A program made the translations under genes and the position numbers. The notes under the pieces are model-generated. The model saw only the letters and a list, made by a program, of their open reading frames with translations, was not told where the DNA came from and ran no database searches. DNA of 64,000 nt from Gemmiger gallinarum. GTDB taxonomy: Bacteria > Bacillota > Clostridia > Oscillospirales > Ruminococcaceae. The stretch lies in assembly GCF_014982805.1 (NCBI RefSeq), contig NZ_JADCKC010000004.1:1-64000 (forward strand), in the 5' to 3' direction. Every line of letters starts with the position of its first letter. The first letter of the stretch is position 1. Shown one piece after another: positions 33,093-43,100 of this stretch.

Positions 33093-33221
33093 GTTTGCGG
33101 AAGATCTATTGAACTTTCGCAAATTTGATGAGAATATTATAATTCGCAAAAATGCGAACGTCAATATATTTCGCAAATTTGTTACAATTTCCTTGTAAAA
33201 CGGGGACGGGTAGGGTACAAT
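33093..33221. promoter_or_regulatory. divergent promoters with XRE-type operators
   Basis: Minus strand: TTGACG (33159-33164), 17 bp, TATAAT (33136-33141), firing toward the excisionase-type gene. Its spacer is almost exactly the palindrome TTCGCA-AAAA-TGCGAA (33143-33158). Plus strand: TTGTAA (33193-33198), 17 bp, TACAAT (33216-33221), firing toward the XRE gene. Further TTTCGCAAATTTG copies lie at about 33114-33126 and 33170-33182, and a weaker one near 33093. The repeats fit binding of the XRE repressor to both promoters. Confidence 0.82.
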
Positions 33222-33287
33222 GAATACAAAAAGACGCGCCCACGGGAAATCCGTGGACGCGATAACGGCTTGGAGAGGAGCAAAACC

Positions 33288-33800
33288 GTGACGACCGGCG
33301 AGAAAATCAAACGCATACGCCGCCATCGGCAGATGACGCAGAAGGAACTGGGAGAAAAGATCGGGCTGGGCGCAGGCGGCGCCAACCGTATCGCCCAGTA
33401 TGAGATGGGGTACCGGATTCCCAAAAAGCCACTGCTGGAGAAAATGGCTGAAGTACTGAACGTATCTGCGATGGCCTTGTCGGAAGGCGGAAACGGTGCA
33501 GCTGCTGATATGATGGAGCAACTGTTCTGGCTGGATGAGGAAGTGCCCGGTATTATCAACCTGGTCCGGACACAGCGGTCAGAGACCCGGTACAATGCCA
33601 ACCAGGATTTTTCGTTGCGCTATGATGACAACGATGACTGGCCGCCAAACAGCCCTGTGGCCATGTGGTTCAATTCGACGATCTTGAACGATTTCCTTAA
33701 GGACTGGGCGGATGTGCAGCGGAAGCTTCGCCAGGGGGAGATTACCGAAAAGGAATACTTTGAGTGGAAGATTTGTTGGCCGGAGAGTGCGGACAAATAG
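33288..33800 (+). CDS. XRE-family repressor of the element
   Basis: Cro/CI-like regulator of 170 residues. The N-terminal HTH spans MTQKELGEKIGLGAGGANRI and QYEMGYRIPKKPLLEKMAEVL; the C-terminal half is acidic and unassigned (DDNDDWPPNSPVAMWF). Start is GTG with GGAGAGGAG 7 nt upstream. It faces the excisionase-type gene across operator-bearing promoters, so it is the probable switch between quiescence and excision or transfer. It may also be part of the element's immunity. Confidence 0.87.
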   Translation: MTTGEKIKRIRRHRQMTQKELGEKIGLGAGGANRIAQYEMGYRIPKKPLLEKMAEVLNVSAMALSEGGNGAAADMMEQLFWLDEEVPGIINLVRTQRSETRYNANQDFSLRYDDNDDWPPNSPVAMWFNSTILNDFLKDWADVQRKLRQGEITEKEYFEWKICWPESADK

Positions 33801-33947
33801 GGAATAGCAGAAGTGCTTTTGTGAGAAAAGAGACCTGCCTTATAAAGTTGTGTGGATCTGTTGCTCTACAGTGAAATCTGAGGCTTTGAAAGAGACCTCT
33901 AGTGGCTTCGGTGTTTATTGGGGGAAATTTGCTCTTTCGCACGATAA

Positions 33948-34571
33948 TTAAGTTGTAAGTACACAGCAGCAGAAAAATTGCTTGTCTTGATTCTGTTGAA
34001 CAAAAAAGGAGAGCTCTTCTCCGCGGTGGCAACCGAAATTCTGATCCGGCTCATTAAGTAAAGTGCCCTTCAGACTGTGTTCTTCCAGGCCGGTGATGCG
34101 AACCCAGCAACCTTCCGGCGAAAGACGCTCTTTGAACAGATAGACCAGTACATCATCAATGTAAGAAGGATCACGGCTGGCATCCAGAAAATTCATCTGC
34201 CGAGTCTGCTCTACTTCCTGGCTTGCATCATAGTGGCGCAACTGTTCGATTTTGGTTGCGTGTTCAGCATAAAGGGAGCCGTCTTCATCCCTCAGAGCAA
34301 AAAACTCCTGCTCCATGACGGCACCAATGCGGAGAAAGGAGCGATAAGTGTCTGTGCCTTCAAAAAAGGTGACATTGTCCTTCTCTGCCACACCAACAGC
34401 TAGAATCTCCAGAGTCAGGCCGGCAGAGCGGTCAATATAACCATACGTCAAGATACAGTTCCCCTGCTCGGCACCGGGAAATTTTTTTGTGACCTCTCGC
34501 AAGGTGTCAGTGAACATAAAAACAGTGAATTTCCTGTAGAAAGCACGGAATCCGGTTTCTTTGTACTTCAT
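33948..34571 (-). CDS. uncharacterised protein, 207 aa
   Basis: I do not recognise it with confidence. It is soluble, with an N-terminal alpha/beta part (FTVFMFTDTLREVTKKF) and a C-terminal segment (VLVYLFKERLSPEGCWVRITG, then GTLLNEPDQNFGCHRGEELSFFV) that recalls DUF2314-type domains. AAGGAAG lies about 9 nt before the ATG and TATAAT lies at 34619-34624 on the minus strand. It is AT-richer than the backbone, sits alone between the XRE gene and BREX, and is probably accessory cargo. A defence or immunity role is possible from context only. Confidence 0.6.
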   Translation of the reverse strand: MKYKETGFRAFYRKFTVFMFTDTLREVTKKFPGAEQGNCILTYGYIDRSAGLTLEILAVGVAEKDNVTFFEGTDTYRSFLRIGAVMEQEFFALRDEDGSLYAEHATKIEQLRHYDASQEVEQTRQMNFLDASRDPSYIDDVLVYLFKERLSPEGCWVRITGLEEHSLKGTLLNEPDQNFGCHRGEELSFFVQQNQDKQFFCCCVLTT

Positions 34572-35158
34572 GGGGTGAATCTTCCTTTTCCGTCGTGATG
34601 AGCGGTGGTCTTTTCTCTATTATAGTAGAGTGATAGTCCTATATTTTGGATATCCAGAAAATAAGGACTTGCCAAGAATGTAATCGCTAAAGAGATAAGA
34701 TGATTGATAAAATTGTGATTGGATGCCGTCGGCAATCTCGACCAAGCGGCGCTGCAGCTGTTTTGCGGTTGCACTTGATTTCTATAATGCAGATCATCTG
34801 TTTTTCCATGATAATTCTCTATTCGAGTCATCCAGTACACCATAGTGCGAGATTTGAGAATATCTTTTTGAGAGAAAACTGTCTGACCGGAAATTTGAGG
34901 CTATAATTTACGGTTGTTTCTTTACCCATTATAGCGAAAAAATAGGACTTATAACATAAAAAATAAAATGGTTGACTATATATGCGATGTACACTTGTGT
35001 ATTTCCTGCCTTCAACAAGGCTTTGTTTCACAAACACAAGAAAATTAAAAGCATCGCATCAATTTCTTCGAGAAAATTGTAGAAGCTTACAGGCGTTTCT
35101 GATATACTTTGAAACAGAATTGTGCGTATTTCAAATCTGAGAGGACGCGAGGTAAAAT
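34572..35158. other. AT-rich spacer before the BREX genes
   Basis: No protein gene is supported in these ~590 bp; a 91-codon minus-strand frame has no ribosome site or protein-like composition. An imperfect inverted repeat (AGTCCTATATTTT and AAAATAAGGACT arms, 34635-34669) lies upstream of the unknown minus-strand gene and may be an operator. A promoter for the BREX operon is expected near the right end. Confidence 0.6.
35100..35108 (+). promoter_or_regulatory. possible extended -10 promoter of the BREX operon
   Basis: TGATATACT is an extended -10 (TGnTATACT) about 50 bp before the XRE start codon. The nearest -35-like box (TTGTAG, 35077-35082) is 20 bp upstream, so recognition would rely on the TG extension. 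Confidence 0.45.
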
Positions 35159-35428
35159 ATGGCTATCCGCTATAAAAAACTATTTAAACTGCTAATTGAT
35201 CGGGATCTTAAGAAAAAGGATCTGCGGGATATGACAGGCATCAGCTATGCCACGCTGCAAAAATTAGAACGTGGTGAAAATGTAATGACAGAGGTCCTAA
35301 ACACCATCTGTCTTGCATTGCATTGCAAAATAGAGGACATTGCCGAGGTCGTTCCTGATGAACAGGACGCTGAAAAAGCGCCTGAAGCCAACGCGCAGCG
35401 ACTCGCAGGAGGACAAGCGAAAGTATGA
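35159..35428 (+). CDS. XRE-family regulator at the head of the BREX operon
   Basis: Cro/CI-like DNA-binding protein of 89 residues. The HTH reads LKKKDLRDMTGISYATLQKLERGENV, followed by LNTICLALHCKIEDIAEVV, the Xre type with a short acidic tail. GAGG precedes the ATG. It overlaps brxA by 4 nt (ATGA), so it is the first gene of the BREX transcript. Other BREX loci carry WYL-type BrxR regulators; this one appears to use an Xre protein instead. Confidence 0.88.
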   Translation: MAIRYKKLFKLLIDRDLKKKDLRDMTGISYATLQKLERGENVMTEVLNTICLALHCKIEDIAEVVPDEQDAEKAPEANAQRLAGGQAKV

Positions 35429-36054
35429 TACCGCAGAATAAAAAAGCGCTTAAAGAGGCCAGCCCCTACACCGGCGTCATCACGAGAGAGCAGTTCCTTT
35501 TCTATGAAATGCGCACCACTGCGCGGTTGGTGGAAGAGGGGCTGACGGCCGCCGAGATTGCAGATCGTATATGCAAGGAAAATCTTTTCCAGTACCCCAC
35601 GGAAAAGTCGGTACGTCAAATGGCGTTTACCTGTATCCGGCGCTTGAAAGCGCTGGATGATCCGGAACTGGTGTCTGCCATTGCAGTCCAGCCCAGTGAG
35701 ATTGCAAAACAGATCTGTCTTTACGCAATGATGAAGCAGTACCGGCTGGTCTGGGATTTTATGGTGACGGTGATTGGGGAAAAGTACCATTTAAAGGACC
35801 TGTCTTTTGGTAAAATCGATTTGAATACATTCTTTATGCGCCTGCAAGAACAGGATGACTGGGTCGCCGCATGGAGCGAAGCTACGATCAGAAAAATCAA
35901 GCAGGTGCTGACAAGGGTGCTGGTGGAAAACGAATACTTGGACAGTGCGACTTCCGATCGTCTGAACCCGGTCCTGATTTACCCAATCCTGGAAAACGCC
36001 ATTCAGGAAAAAGGAGACACAAGAGCACTGGCCGCATTCAACTGTTTTTCATAA
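35425..36054 (+). CDS. brxA: BREX protein BrxA (DUF1819)
   Basis: First core gene of type 1 BREX, 209 residues. Matches the BrxA/DUF1819 family in length and pattern: TGVITREQFLFYEMRTTARLV near the N terminus, FQYPTEKSVRQMAFTCIRRL, then an all-helical C-terminal part ending NAIQEKGDTRALAAFNC. BrxA is a small DNA-binding protein in other BREX systems. It overlaps the regulator and is followed 15 bp later by brxB. Confidence 0.92.
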   Translation: MIPQNKKALKEASPYTGVITREQFLFYEMRTTARLVEEGLTAAEIADRICKENLFQYPTEKSVRQMAFTCIRRLKALDDPELVSAIAVQPSEIAKQICLYAMMKQYRLVWDFMVTVIGEKYHLKDLSFGKIDLNTFFMRLQEQDDWVAAWSEATIRKIKQVLTRVLVENEYLDSATSDRLNPVLIYPILENAIQEKGDTRALAAFNCFS

Positions 36055-36069
36055 AGGAGAGCTTGGGGT

Positions 36070-36648
36070 ATGAGCAAATTAAAAGAGCGGCTCGACCTGC
36101 TTCGAGAAGAAATCCAAAAGGATGACTTTCTGGATGGAAAGGGCCTGAGTAATGAGGTCAATATCCGTATTTTTTGTTACGACGCTGCCGAAGAAATCAC
36201 GGTGATGCATTTTCTCGATCAGCTTAGGACCGACCCGGCGCTCCAGTGCCGTCTGATCGAATGTAATCTCTATAAAATCTTTCTTGCCCTCTGTGATGAT
36301 CTGGACATTACCGATGCGATTCCCGAGATGGAAGAAAGTGAAGGTAGTGACTTCCTTCTGGAGCAGTTGCATTCCGCCATCGGTGAATCCGAATTTATCG
36401 AAAAAATGCAGTATGCACCACACATGCGTGACGATGTTCTGTTGCTCACTGGCGTGGGTGATGTGTTCCCCTTTATGCGAGTTCATTCTTTGCTGGAAGC
36501 TTTACAGCCGCATTTTTCTGATATCCCCATTTTGGTGATGTATCCCGGCGAGTTTGACGGTCACTATTTGAAGTTATTTGGCAGGCTGAAACCCAACGAC
36601 TATTACAGGGCATTTAATTTCTTCGCGGAGGAGGACACGAAACAATGA
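36070..36648 (+). CDS. brxB: BREX protein BrxB (DUF1788)
   Basis: Core BREX gene of 192 residues, family DUF1788. Family features include LRTDPALQCRLIECNLYKIFLALCDDLDI, the LLLTGVGDVFPFMRVHSLLEAL segment and ILVMYPGEFDGHYLKLFGRL. The biochemical role is not established. AAAGGAGAG precedes the ATG. Its stop overlaps the brxC start (ATGA). Confidence 0.93.
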   Translation: MSKLKERLDLLREEIQKDDFLDGKGLSNEVNIRIFCYDAAEEITVMHFLDQLRTDPALQCRLIECNLYKIFLALCDDLDITDAIPEMEESEGSDFLLEQLHSAIGESEFIEKMQYAPHMRDDVLLLTGVGDVFPFMRVHSLLEALQPHFSDIPILVMYPGEFDGHYLKLFGRLKPNDYYRAFNFFAEEDTKQ

Positions 36649-39600
36649 TAATTCGTGACATGTTTGCCGAGGATATCAATCGGAAAATCAACGGAGTTAT
36701 CAAGGTTGATCAGGATACAACAGATGTAATTGAACAGGAAGTGCGGGAATACGTTATCACCAAGGAACTGAAGAAGCATTTCATCTCCTTCTTTGACTAT
36801 TACAGTGACGCCTTTGACAAGCCCACCGCCGACATTGGCGTATGGATCTCCGGCTTTTTTGGAAGCGGTAAATCTCACTTTCTGAAAATGCTGTCCTATA
36901 TCCTTGAGAATAAATCCATTGGCGGCATCCCCACTGTAGAAAAGTTCCGCCAGAAATTCGCAGACGATCCCGCCACCTTCATGCTGATTGACCGCGCTAC
37001 CCGCGGCAAGACCGAAACCATTCTGTTCAATATCGACATTGAAGGCTCAATCAACAAAGACAAGACCGCAGTGCTCCGCGTCTTTGCGAAGATGTTCTAT
37101 ACCCACCTCGGGTTTTATGGTGAAAACTTGAAAGTGGCCATGCTGGAGCAATACATCGACCAGCTCGGCAAAACGGAGGAGTTCCGCCGTGTCTTTGAGG
37201 CAAAGAAGGGTAAGCCCTGGACCGAGCAGCGCAAGGCATTTGCGTTTAACGGCAAGTTCATCGTCCCGACCCTGATGGAAGTGCTGGACATGAGCGAGGA
37301 AGATGCAAAATGTTGGTTCAATGACAAGACAGCTGTCGAGTTTTCCATCGCCCGGTTGGTAGAAGACATCAAAAGCTATGTGAATAATCAGCCGGACAAT
37401 TTCCGCCTCCTGTTTATGATCGACGAAGTGGGTCAGTATGTAGGTACGGATACCGATATGCTGCTGAATTTGCAATCTCTGACAGAGAAGATTGGCAGCG
37501 AGTGCGGTGGTAAGGTGTGGGTCATGTGTACCGGCCAGGAGGCCATCGACGAGATCATCAAGGTTCGCGCTGATGAGTTTTCCCGTATCCAGGCTCGTTT
37601 CAAAACACGCCTCAGCCTGTCTTCCTCCTCGGTGGATGAGGTCATTCAGAAGCGTATTCTGAAAAAGAAGCCGGAGGCAGAGCAGAAGCTGGAGGCGCTG
37701 TACCAGGAGAATGACTCCGTGCTCCGCAATCTGTTCAGCTTCACAGATTCCATTCTGGACATTAAGGGGTTTGCCGGTGCTGGTGAATTCGCGGTGAATT
37801 TCCCCTTTGTGCCCTACCAGTTCATTATCATGCAGAAGGTGTTTGCCGAGATCCGTAAACATGGCAACTCGGGCAAGCACCTGTCCGGCGGCGAACGCTC
37901 CATGCTCTCCGGTTTCCAGGAGGCCGCCCAGAAGATCCAGGACCAGGACGAGTATGCCCTCGTCCCGTTCTTCCGCTTTTACGATACGGTCCACTCCTTC
38001 CTGGACAGCTCCATACGCCGCGTGATTGAGCGATGCCAGAACGCAGCGGATATGGGAGCTGGTATCCAGCCGCAGGATGTGGATGTGCTCAAGCTCCTGT
38101 ACTTAATCCGCTATGTGGACGATATTCCTGCCAACGTGGACAACATCGTGATCCTGATGGCGGATGATATTCGCACAGACAAGATTGTCCTTCGGGAAAA
38201 AGTAGGCGAATCCTTGGGCCGCCTGATGAGCCAGAACTATATCGGGCGGTCTGGCGAGACCTACAACTTCCTCACTGATGAGGAGCAGGATATTCAGCGG
38301 GACATCAACAACACGGTCGTGGATACTGCCTCCATTGTGGAGCGCATCGCCCAAATGATCTACGCCGACATCTACCAGACCAAGAAGTTCCGCCGGGATA
38401 AATACGACTTCGACTTCGATAAAATGGTGGACGGTGTCACCACCGGCGCTGTGACCGGCGGCATGAAGCTGCGCTTTTTGACGGTTGCCACAGATGCGGT
38501 GGAAAAGTCCGAGCTTCGCTTGATGACGGAATCTCACGGGCAGGCTATTGTGGTGTTGCCTGGTTCTTCCTACTACGAATCGCTGGAAAGCGCCATGAAG
38601 ATCCGCAAGTTCGTCAAGCAGCGGAACGTGGCCCAGCTGCCCAAGTCCATGCAGGACATCATCCGCGACCAGCAGGATGAAGCTACCCGCTATGAGCAGT
38701 CTGCCATGGAGGACTTGAAGCAGGCGATTGTCAACGCTGCGTTTTATGTGGATGGCGAGCACATTGAGATTCGCGGCGGTGACGCCAAATCCCGCATCGA
38801 CCAGGCGCTGGACTACCTGGTCACCCATGTTTACAGTGAGCTGGACCTTGTCAACAAAAACATGGAAACGGATGCGGATGTCGAGGAGGTTTTAACCGGG
38901 AATTTCTTGCCCGGTGCAGAGCCGAACCGCGATGCCGCCGCAAAAGTCGAGGAATTTTTGGTGGTGCAGGATCGCACCAAGCTGCCCACCTCCATGTACG
39001 ATGTGCAGAGCCGGTATCAGGGCATCCCCTATGGTTGGCGGGAAATAGACATTGCCGCCGTGGTGGCACTGCTCATCAACCAGCAGAAGGTGACCATCAA
39101 GTACGGCGGTGCGACCATCCAGCCGGATGATCCCAAGCTGTTGGACATGCTGCGAAAAAAGAACGAGATTGGCAAAACCAGCATCTCCATCCGGCAGGCG
39201 GTGACCGCCGTCAAGATGAAAGCGGTGAAGGAGCTGCTGCGGGAGTTCTTTGACGTCATGGATGTTCCCGACGACGAGGACGGTTTGGTCGCCTACATCG
39301 TCAAGAAATTTGAAGAACTGAAAACTCACTACGAGGATCTGAACCAGCGATATACCACCGGGCGCAAGTATCCTGACCAGAGCAAGGTACAGCAGGCAAT
39401 GCAGCTGGCAACCGATGTCCTGTCCCAGAAAAAAGACAACATCGCGCTCATTGACCGGCTGTTGAAGCTGGAGGATCAGCTGTTTGACAGCAAAGAGGAC
39501 CTCCAGGCTGTGGAAGGCTTTTTCAAAAATCAGGTGCAGGTGTTTGATGCCGCTGCCCAAATGGAGGAGAACTTGCGCAATGAGCTGGACTACCTTTCTC

Positions 39601-40175
39601 GCGAACCGGCAGCCAACGACGCGCTGAACAAGATCCGGCTGATCGTTGCTGTGCAGGGCGGGTTCAGTTATCAGAAAATCCCCGAGCTGAACGGCTTGAT
39701 GGCTACGGTCCGGGACGGCCACGGCCGCTTGCTGGATGCCAAGCGGGCGGAAGTGGACGAGATGATCACCCAGTGCATGGGTGCGGTGCATCAGGCCGCG
39801 AACGGCGATCTCAAGGCAAAAGACCTGATCACACGGGCAGACAAATTTTATGCCCAGCAAAAGCAGAAGGTGCGGGACTACCAGAGCCTGGCCTTGCTGG
39901 ATGGCCTGATCCCGCCCATGCTTCAGTACAAGGACGACGCGCTGGAGCGGATCGAGACGCTGCTGGCTCCCCCTGCACCTCCCAAGCCTCCGGTCCCGCT
40001 TGCGGACGGCGGCCCTGCACCGGCTGCCAAAAAGGTGATTCGGCCCTACAACCGTTCCATCATCTTCCCGGCAAAGAAGCTGGAGACGATGGAGGATGTG
40101 GACGATTATGTGGAAAAGATTCGGGAACAGCTCAAGCAGCTTTTGAAAAACTGCGACGGCATCCAGCTTAAATAA
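36645..40175 (+). CDS. brxC: BREX ATPase BrxC
   Basis: Large P-loop ATPase of type 1 BREX, 1176 residues, the usual size. Walker A is SGFFGSGKSHFLKML near residue 70 and Walker B FMIDEVGQYV near 257. The remainder is long, helical and charged, with a Pro/Ala-rich hinge (LAPPAPPKPPVPLADGG) before the last ~60 residues. BrxC is needed for phage restriction and for PglX-dependent methylation in studied systems. Lies 15 bp before pglX. GC content is higher than in the flanking AT-rich cargo. Confidence 0.95.
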   Translation: MIIRDMFAEDINRKINGVIKVDQDTTDVIEQEVREYVITKELKKHFISFFDYYSDAFDKPTADIGVWISGFFGSGKSHFLKMLSYILENKSIGGIPTVEKFRQKFADDPATFMLIDRATRGKTETILFNIDIEGSINKDKTAVLRVFAKMFYTHLGFYGENLKVAMLEQYIDQLGKTEEFRRVFEAKKGKPWTEQRKAFAFNGKFIVPTLMEVLDMSEEDAKCWFNDKTAVEFSIARLVEDIKSYVNNQPDNFRLLFMIDEVGQYVGTDTDMLLNLQSLTEKIGSECGGKVWVMCTGQEAIDEIIKVRADEFSRIQARFKTRLSLSSSSVDEVIQKRILKKKPEAEQKLEALYQENDSVLRNLFSFTDSILDIKGFAGAGEFAVNFPFVPYQFIIMQKVFAEIRKHGNSGKHLSGGERSMLSGFQEAAQKIQDQDEYALVPFFRFYDTVHSFLDSSIRRVIERCQNAADMGAGIQPQDVDVLKLLYLIRYVDDIPANVDNIVILMADDIRTDKIVLREKVGESLGRLMSQNYIGRSGETYNFLTDEEQDIQRDINNTVVDTASIVERIAQMIYADIYQTKKFRRDKYDFDFDKMVDGVTTGAVTGGMKLRFLTVATDAVEKSELRLMTESHGQAIVVLPGSSYYESLESAMKIRKFVKQRNVAQLPKSMQDIIRDQQDEATRYEQSAMEDLKQAIVNAAFYVDGEHIEIRGGDAKSRIDQALDYLVTHVYSELDLVNKNMETDADVEEVLTGNFLPGAEPNRDAAAKVEEFLVVQDRTKLPTSMYDVQSRYQGIPYGWREIDIAAVVALLINQQKVTIKYGGATIQPDDPKLLDMLRKKNEIGKTSISIRQAVTAVKMKAVKELLREFFDVMDVPDDEDGLVAYIVKKFEELKTHYEDLNQRYTTGRKYPDQSKVQQAMQLATDVLSQKKDNIALIDRLLKLEDQLFDSKEDLQAVEGFFKNQVQVFDAAAQMEENLRNELDYLSREPAANDALNKIRLIVAVQGGFSYQKIPELNGLMATVRDGHGRLLDAKRAEVDEMITQCMGAVHQAANGDLKAKDLITRADKFYAQQKQKVRDYQSLALLDGLIPPMLQYKDDALERIETLLAPPAPPKPPVPLADGGPAPAAKKVIRPYNRSIIFPAKKLETMEDVDDYVEKIREQLKQLLKNCDGIQLK

Positions 40176-40190
40176 AGCGAGGAATCAAGG

Positions 40191-43100
40191 ATGGACAAAA
40201 ACGCAATCAAGAAATTCGCGGTTTGGGCCCGGCGGGAGCTGATCTCCCGGGTCAGTCAGCGGGCGGCATATTTTGAAATTACAGAAGCCGGGTTTGGCGA
40301 CCCGGCAGCGGACAGCGTTCTGGGGAGGGTCCTATCCGCAGAGGAAAAGACCCAGCGGCAGGCGCTGATCGCCCAGATTCGGCAGAAGGGTTACCAGCAG
40401 GTAATGGAGGAGGTGGCCTATACCTGGTTCAACCGTTTCATCGCTCTGCGCTTCATGGAGGTCAACGGGTATCTGCCCTCCCATGTGCGGGTGTTCACCG
40501 ATGAGGACAACCAGTTCAAACCCCAGATCCTGGCCGAAGCCATCCACATGGAACTGGACGGCTTGGATATGCAGAAGGTCTATGCCTTCAAGAACGCCAA
40601 TAACGACGACGGCTTGTTCAAGTATATGGTCATCGTCCAGTGCAACGCCCTTTCATCCATCCTGCCCGGCATGTTCCAGCAGATCTCCGACTATACCGAA
40701 CTGCTTTTCCCGGATAACCTCTTGCGGGAGGGCAGTGTTCTCCAGCAGATGATCCAGCTGATTCCCGAGGAGGACTGGAAGGACGCGGTGCAGATCATCG
40801 GCTGGATGTACCAGTATTACATAACTGAGTTGAACGAACTGGTTTATGATGGCTCTATGTCCAAAGCCCGGATTACGAAAGAATTGCTTCCAGCGGCTAC
40901 CACGATATATACGCCGGACTGGGCTGTCCGCTACATGGTGGAGAACTCCCTGGGCCGCCTGTGGGTGGAGGGGCATCCCAACGACGAACTGAAAGCCACC
41001 TGGAAGTATTATCTGGAGGAAGCCGAACAGGAACCGGATGTGCAGGCGCAGCTGGCCGAGCTCCGCAAAGAGTATGCTGCTATGCCCCCGGAGCAGATTA
41101 AGTGCATCGACCCCTGCTGCGGTTCCGGCCATATTCTTGCCTATCTGTTTGATGTCCTGGTGCAGATTTATGAGAGCTACGGCTATACCACCCGGGAGGC
41201 GGTGACCAGCATCGTCCAGAACAATCTCTATGGCCTGGACATTGACGACCGCGCCGCCCAACTGGCCTATTTTGCGGTAATGATGAAGGCCCGCCAGTAT
41301 GACCGGCGTTTCTTCAGCCGGGGGATGCAGCCCCATGTGTACGCCATCCAGAACAGCGGACCCTTGTCCCATGAGGCGTGGGGACTTCTGGGCGAAGAAG
41401 AGGAAATTGCCCACCGCCTGTGGGATTCCTTTGCAGATGCCAAGGAGTACGGCAGTCTGGTGAAGCCGAATGCCACTTTGGAAGAACTGGAAAGACTGAA
41501 AAAGCGGGTCACTGAGGTGGACCGTATGAGCAGCTATGGCAATCTGTTCACCGATGCCATGAGCTATGAGATACTGCGAACGTTTGAGCCGCTGATAGAA
41601 CTGACGCAGGCGCTGGTGCAGAAATATGATGTGGTGGTCACCAATCCACCTTATTTGGGTAGTAGTCGGTTTTCTCCATTGCTTGATAAATTTGTAAAAG
41701 AAAACTATCCAGATGTCAAAAATGATCTAAGCATGGTCATGTATAAACATGCACTTGTTGATTTGGCAAAACCAATCGGATATACTGCATTTATAACGAC
41801 ATCTTCTTGGATGTTTCTCTCGGGCTTTGAAAAGCTCCGCAAATTTGTTGATTCTACCGCGGCGATTACCAGCCTTGTCGATTTTGGCACGGAACTGTTC
41901 GACGGAAAGGTGGGACATAATCCGATTGTATCTTGGGTTACATACAGTGCCAATCTCGATTACAAAATGTCTGCAGTTCGTTTGGTAGAATACTGTTATG
42001 CCCGTAGAGATGAAAAAGAACCAGAATTTTTTAATCAGAAAAATTGCTATACTGCCCGGCAGTCCAATTTCTCCAAGATTCCAGGAAGCCCGGTGACATA
42101 TTGGGTAAATGAAAAAATAATAGGGTTATTAGAAAACAAAAAATTCTATGATGAATTTTCTTTTAAACGCGGATTGACAACAGCAGATAATAATCGCTTT
42201 TTACGTCTTTGGTTTGAAGTAAATCTAGCTGATGAAAGTTTATCAATATATACTCCTTCCAAGCGCTGGTTTTCTTATAATAAGGGCGGCGAATATAGGA
42301 AGTGGTATGGAAACAGAGAATATGTTGTAGATTGGGAAAATGATGGAGAGCGATTAAAAAACTATTCTGGCAGTGCAATGAGAAATTTGGCATTTGCATT
42401 CTCGAAAGTAATTAGCTATTCATCTTTAACCTCAGGTAAACTATCTTTCCGTATGTGCGACAATTGCCTCAACGATCAAGCTGGGAATTACTTTGTCCCT
42501 ACAGCTACGACAACACTCACATATGCATTGGCATTACTAAACTCTTGTGTATCTGAATTTTTTATAAAAATCAAAAGTCAAACATTAAATACAACAGCAG
42601 ATGACTTTAGTGCATTACCAATATGTGTAGATAGTGAATCTACGATTGAAAATTTTTCAAATGATAACATGGCACTTGCAAAGGCCGATTGGGATTCCTT
42701 TGAAACGTCCTGGGACTTCAAACAGCATCCGTTGGTTCGATTGAGGCTAGCTGGGGCGTATGCTTGGGGGAGCAAATTGCCGGTTACACTCCTTTCTTCT
42801 GCTTATCGCTCATGGAAACTGGAATGTGATGGCCGGTTCCAAAAGTTGAAAGCTAATGAGGAAGAACTCAACCGCATTTTCATCGCCATCTATGGTTTGC
42901 AGGACGAGCTAACCCCGGAGGTTACCGACAAGGACGTGACCGTCCACTATCTGGTGGATACCAAAGACGACATTCCCGCATCGTTGCGGGGCTCCAACTA
43001 TGTGCTCACCAGGCGGGATGTCATCGTGTCCCTGATTTCCTACGCTGTGGGCTGTATGCTTGGCCGCTACTCCCTGGATGTGGAAGGGCTTGCCTATGCC

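Noticed and set aside
34568-34843. 91-codon minus-strand frame upstream of the unknown cargo gene
   Set aside because: No ribosome site, unusual composition, and it overlaps the inverted repeat and promoter-like sequence of that gene.
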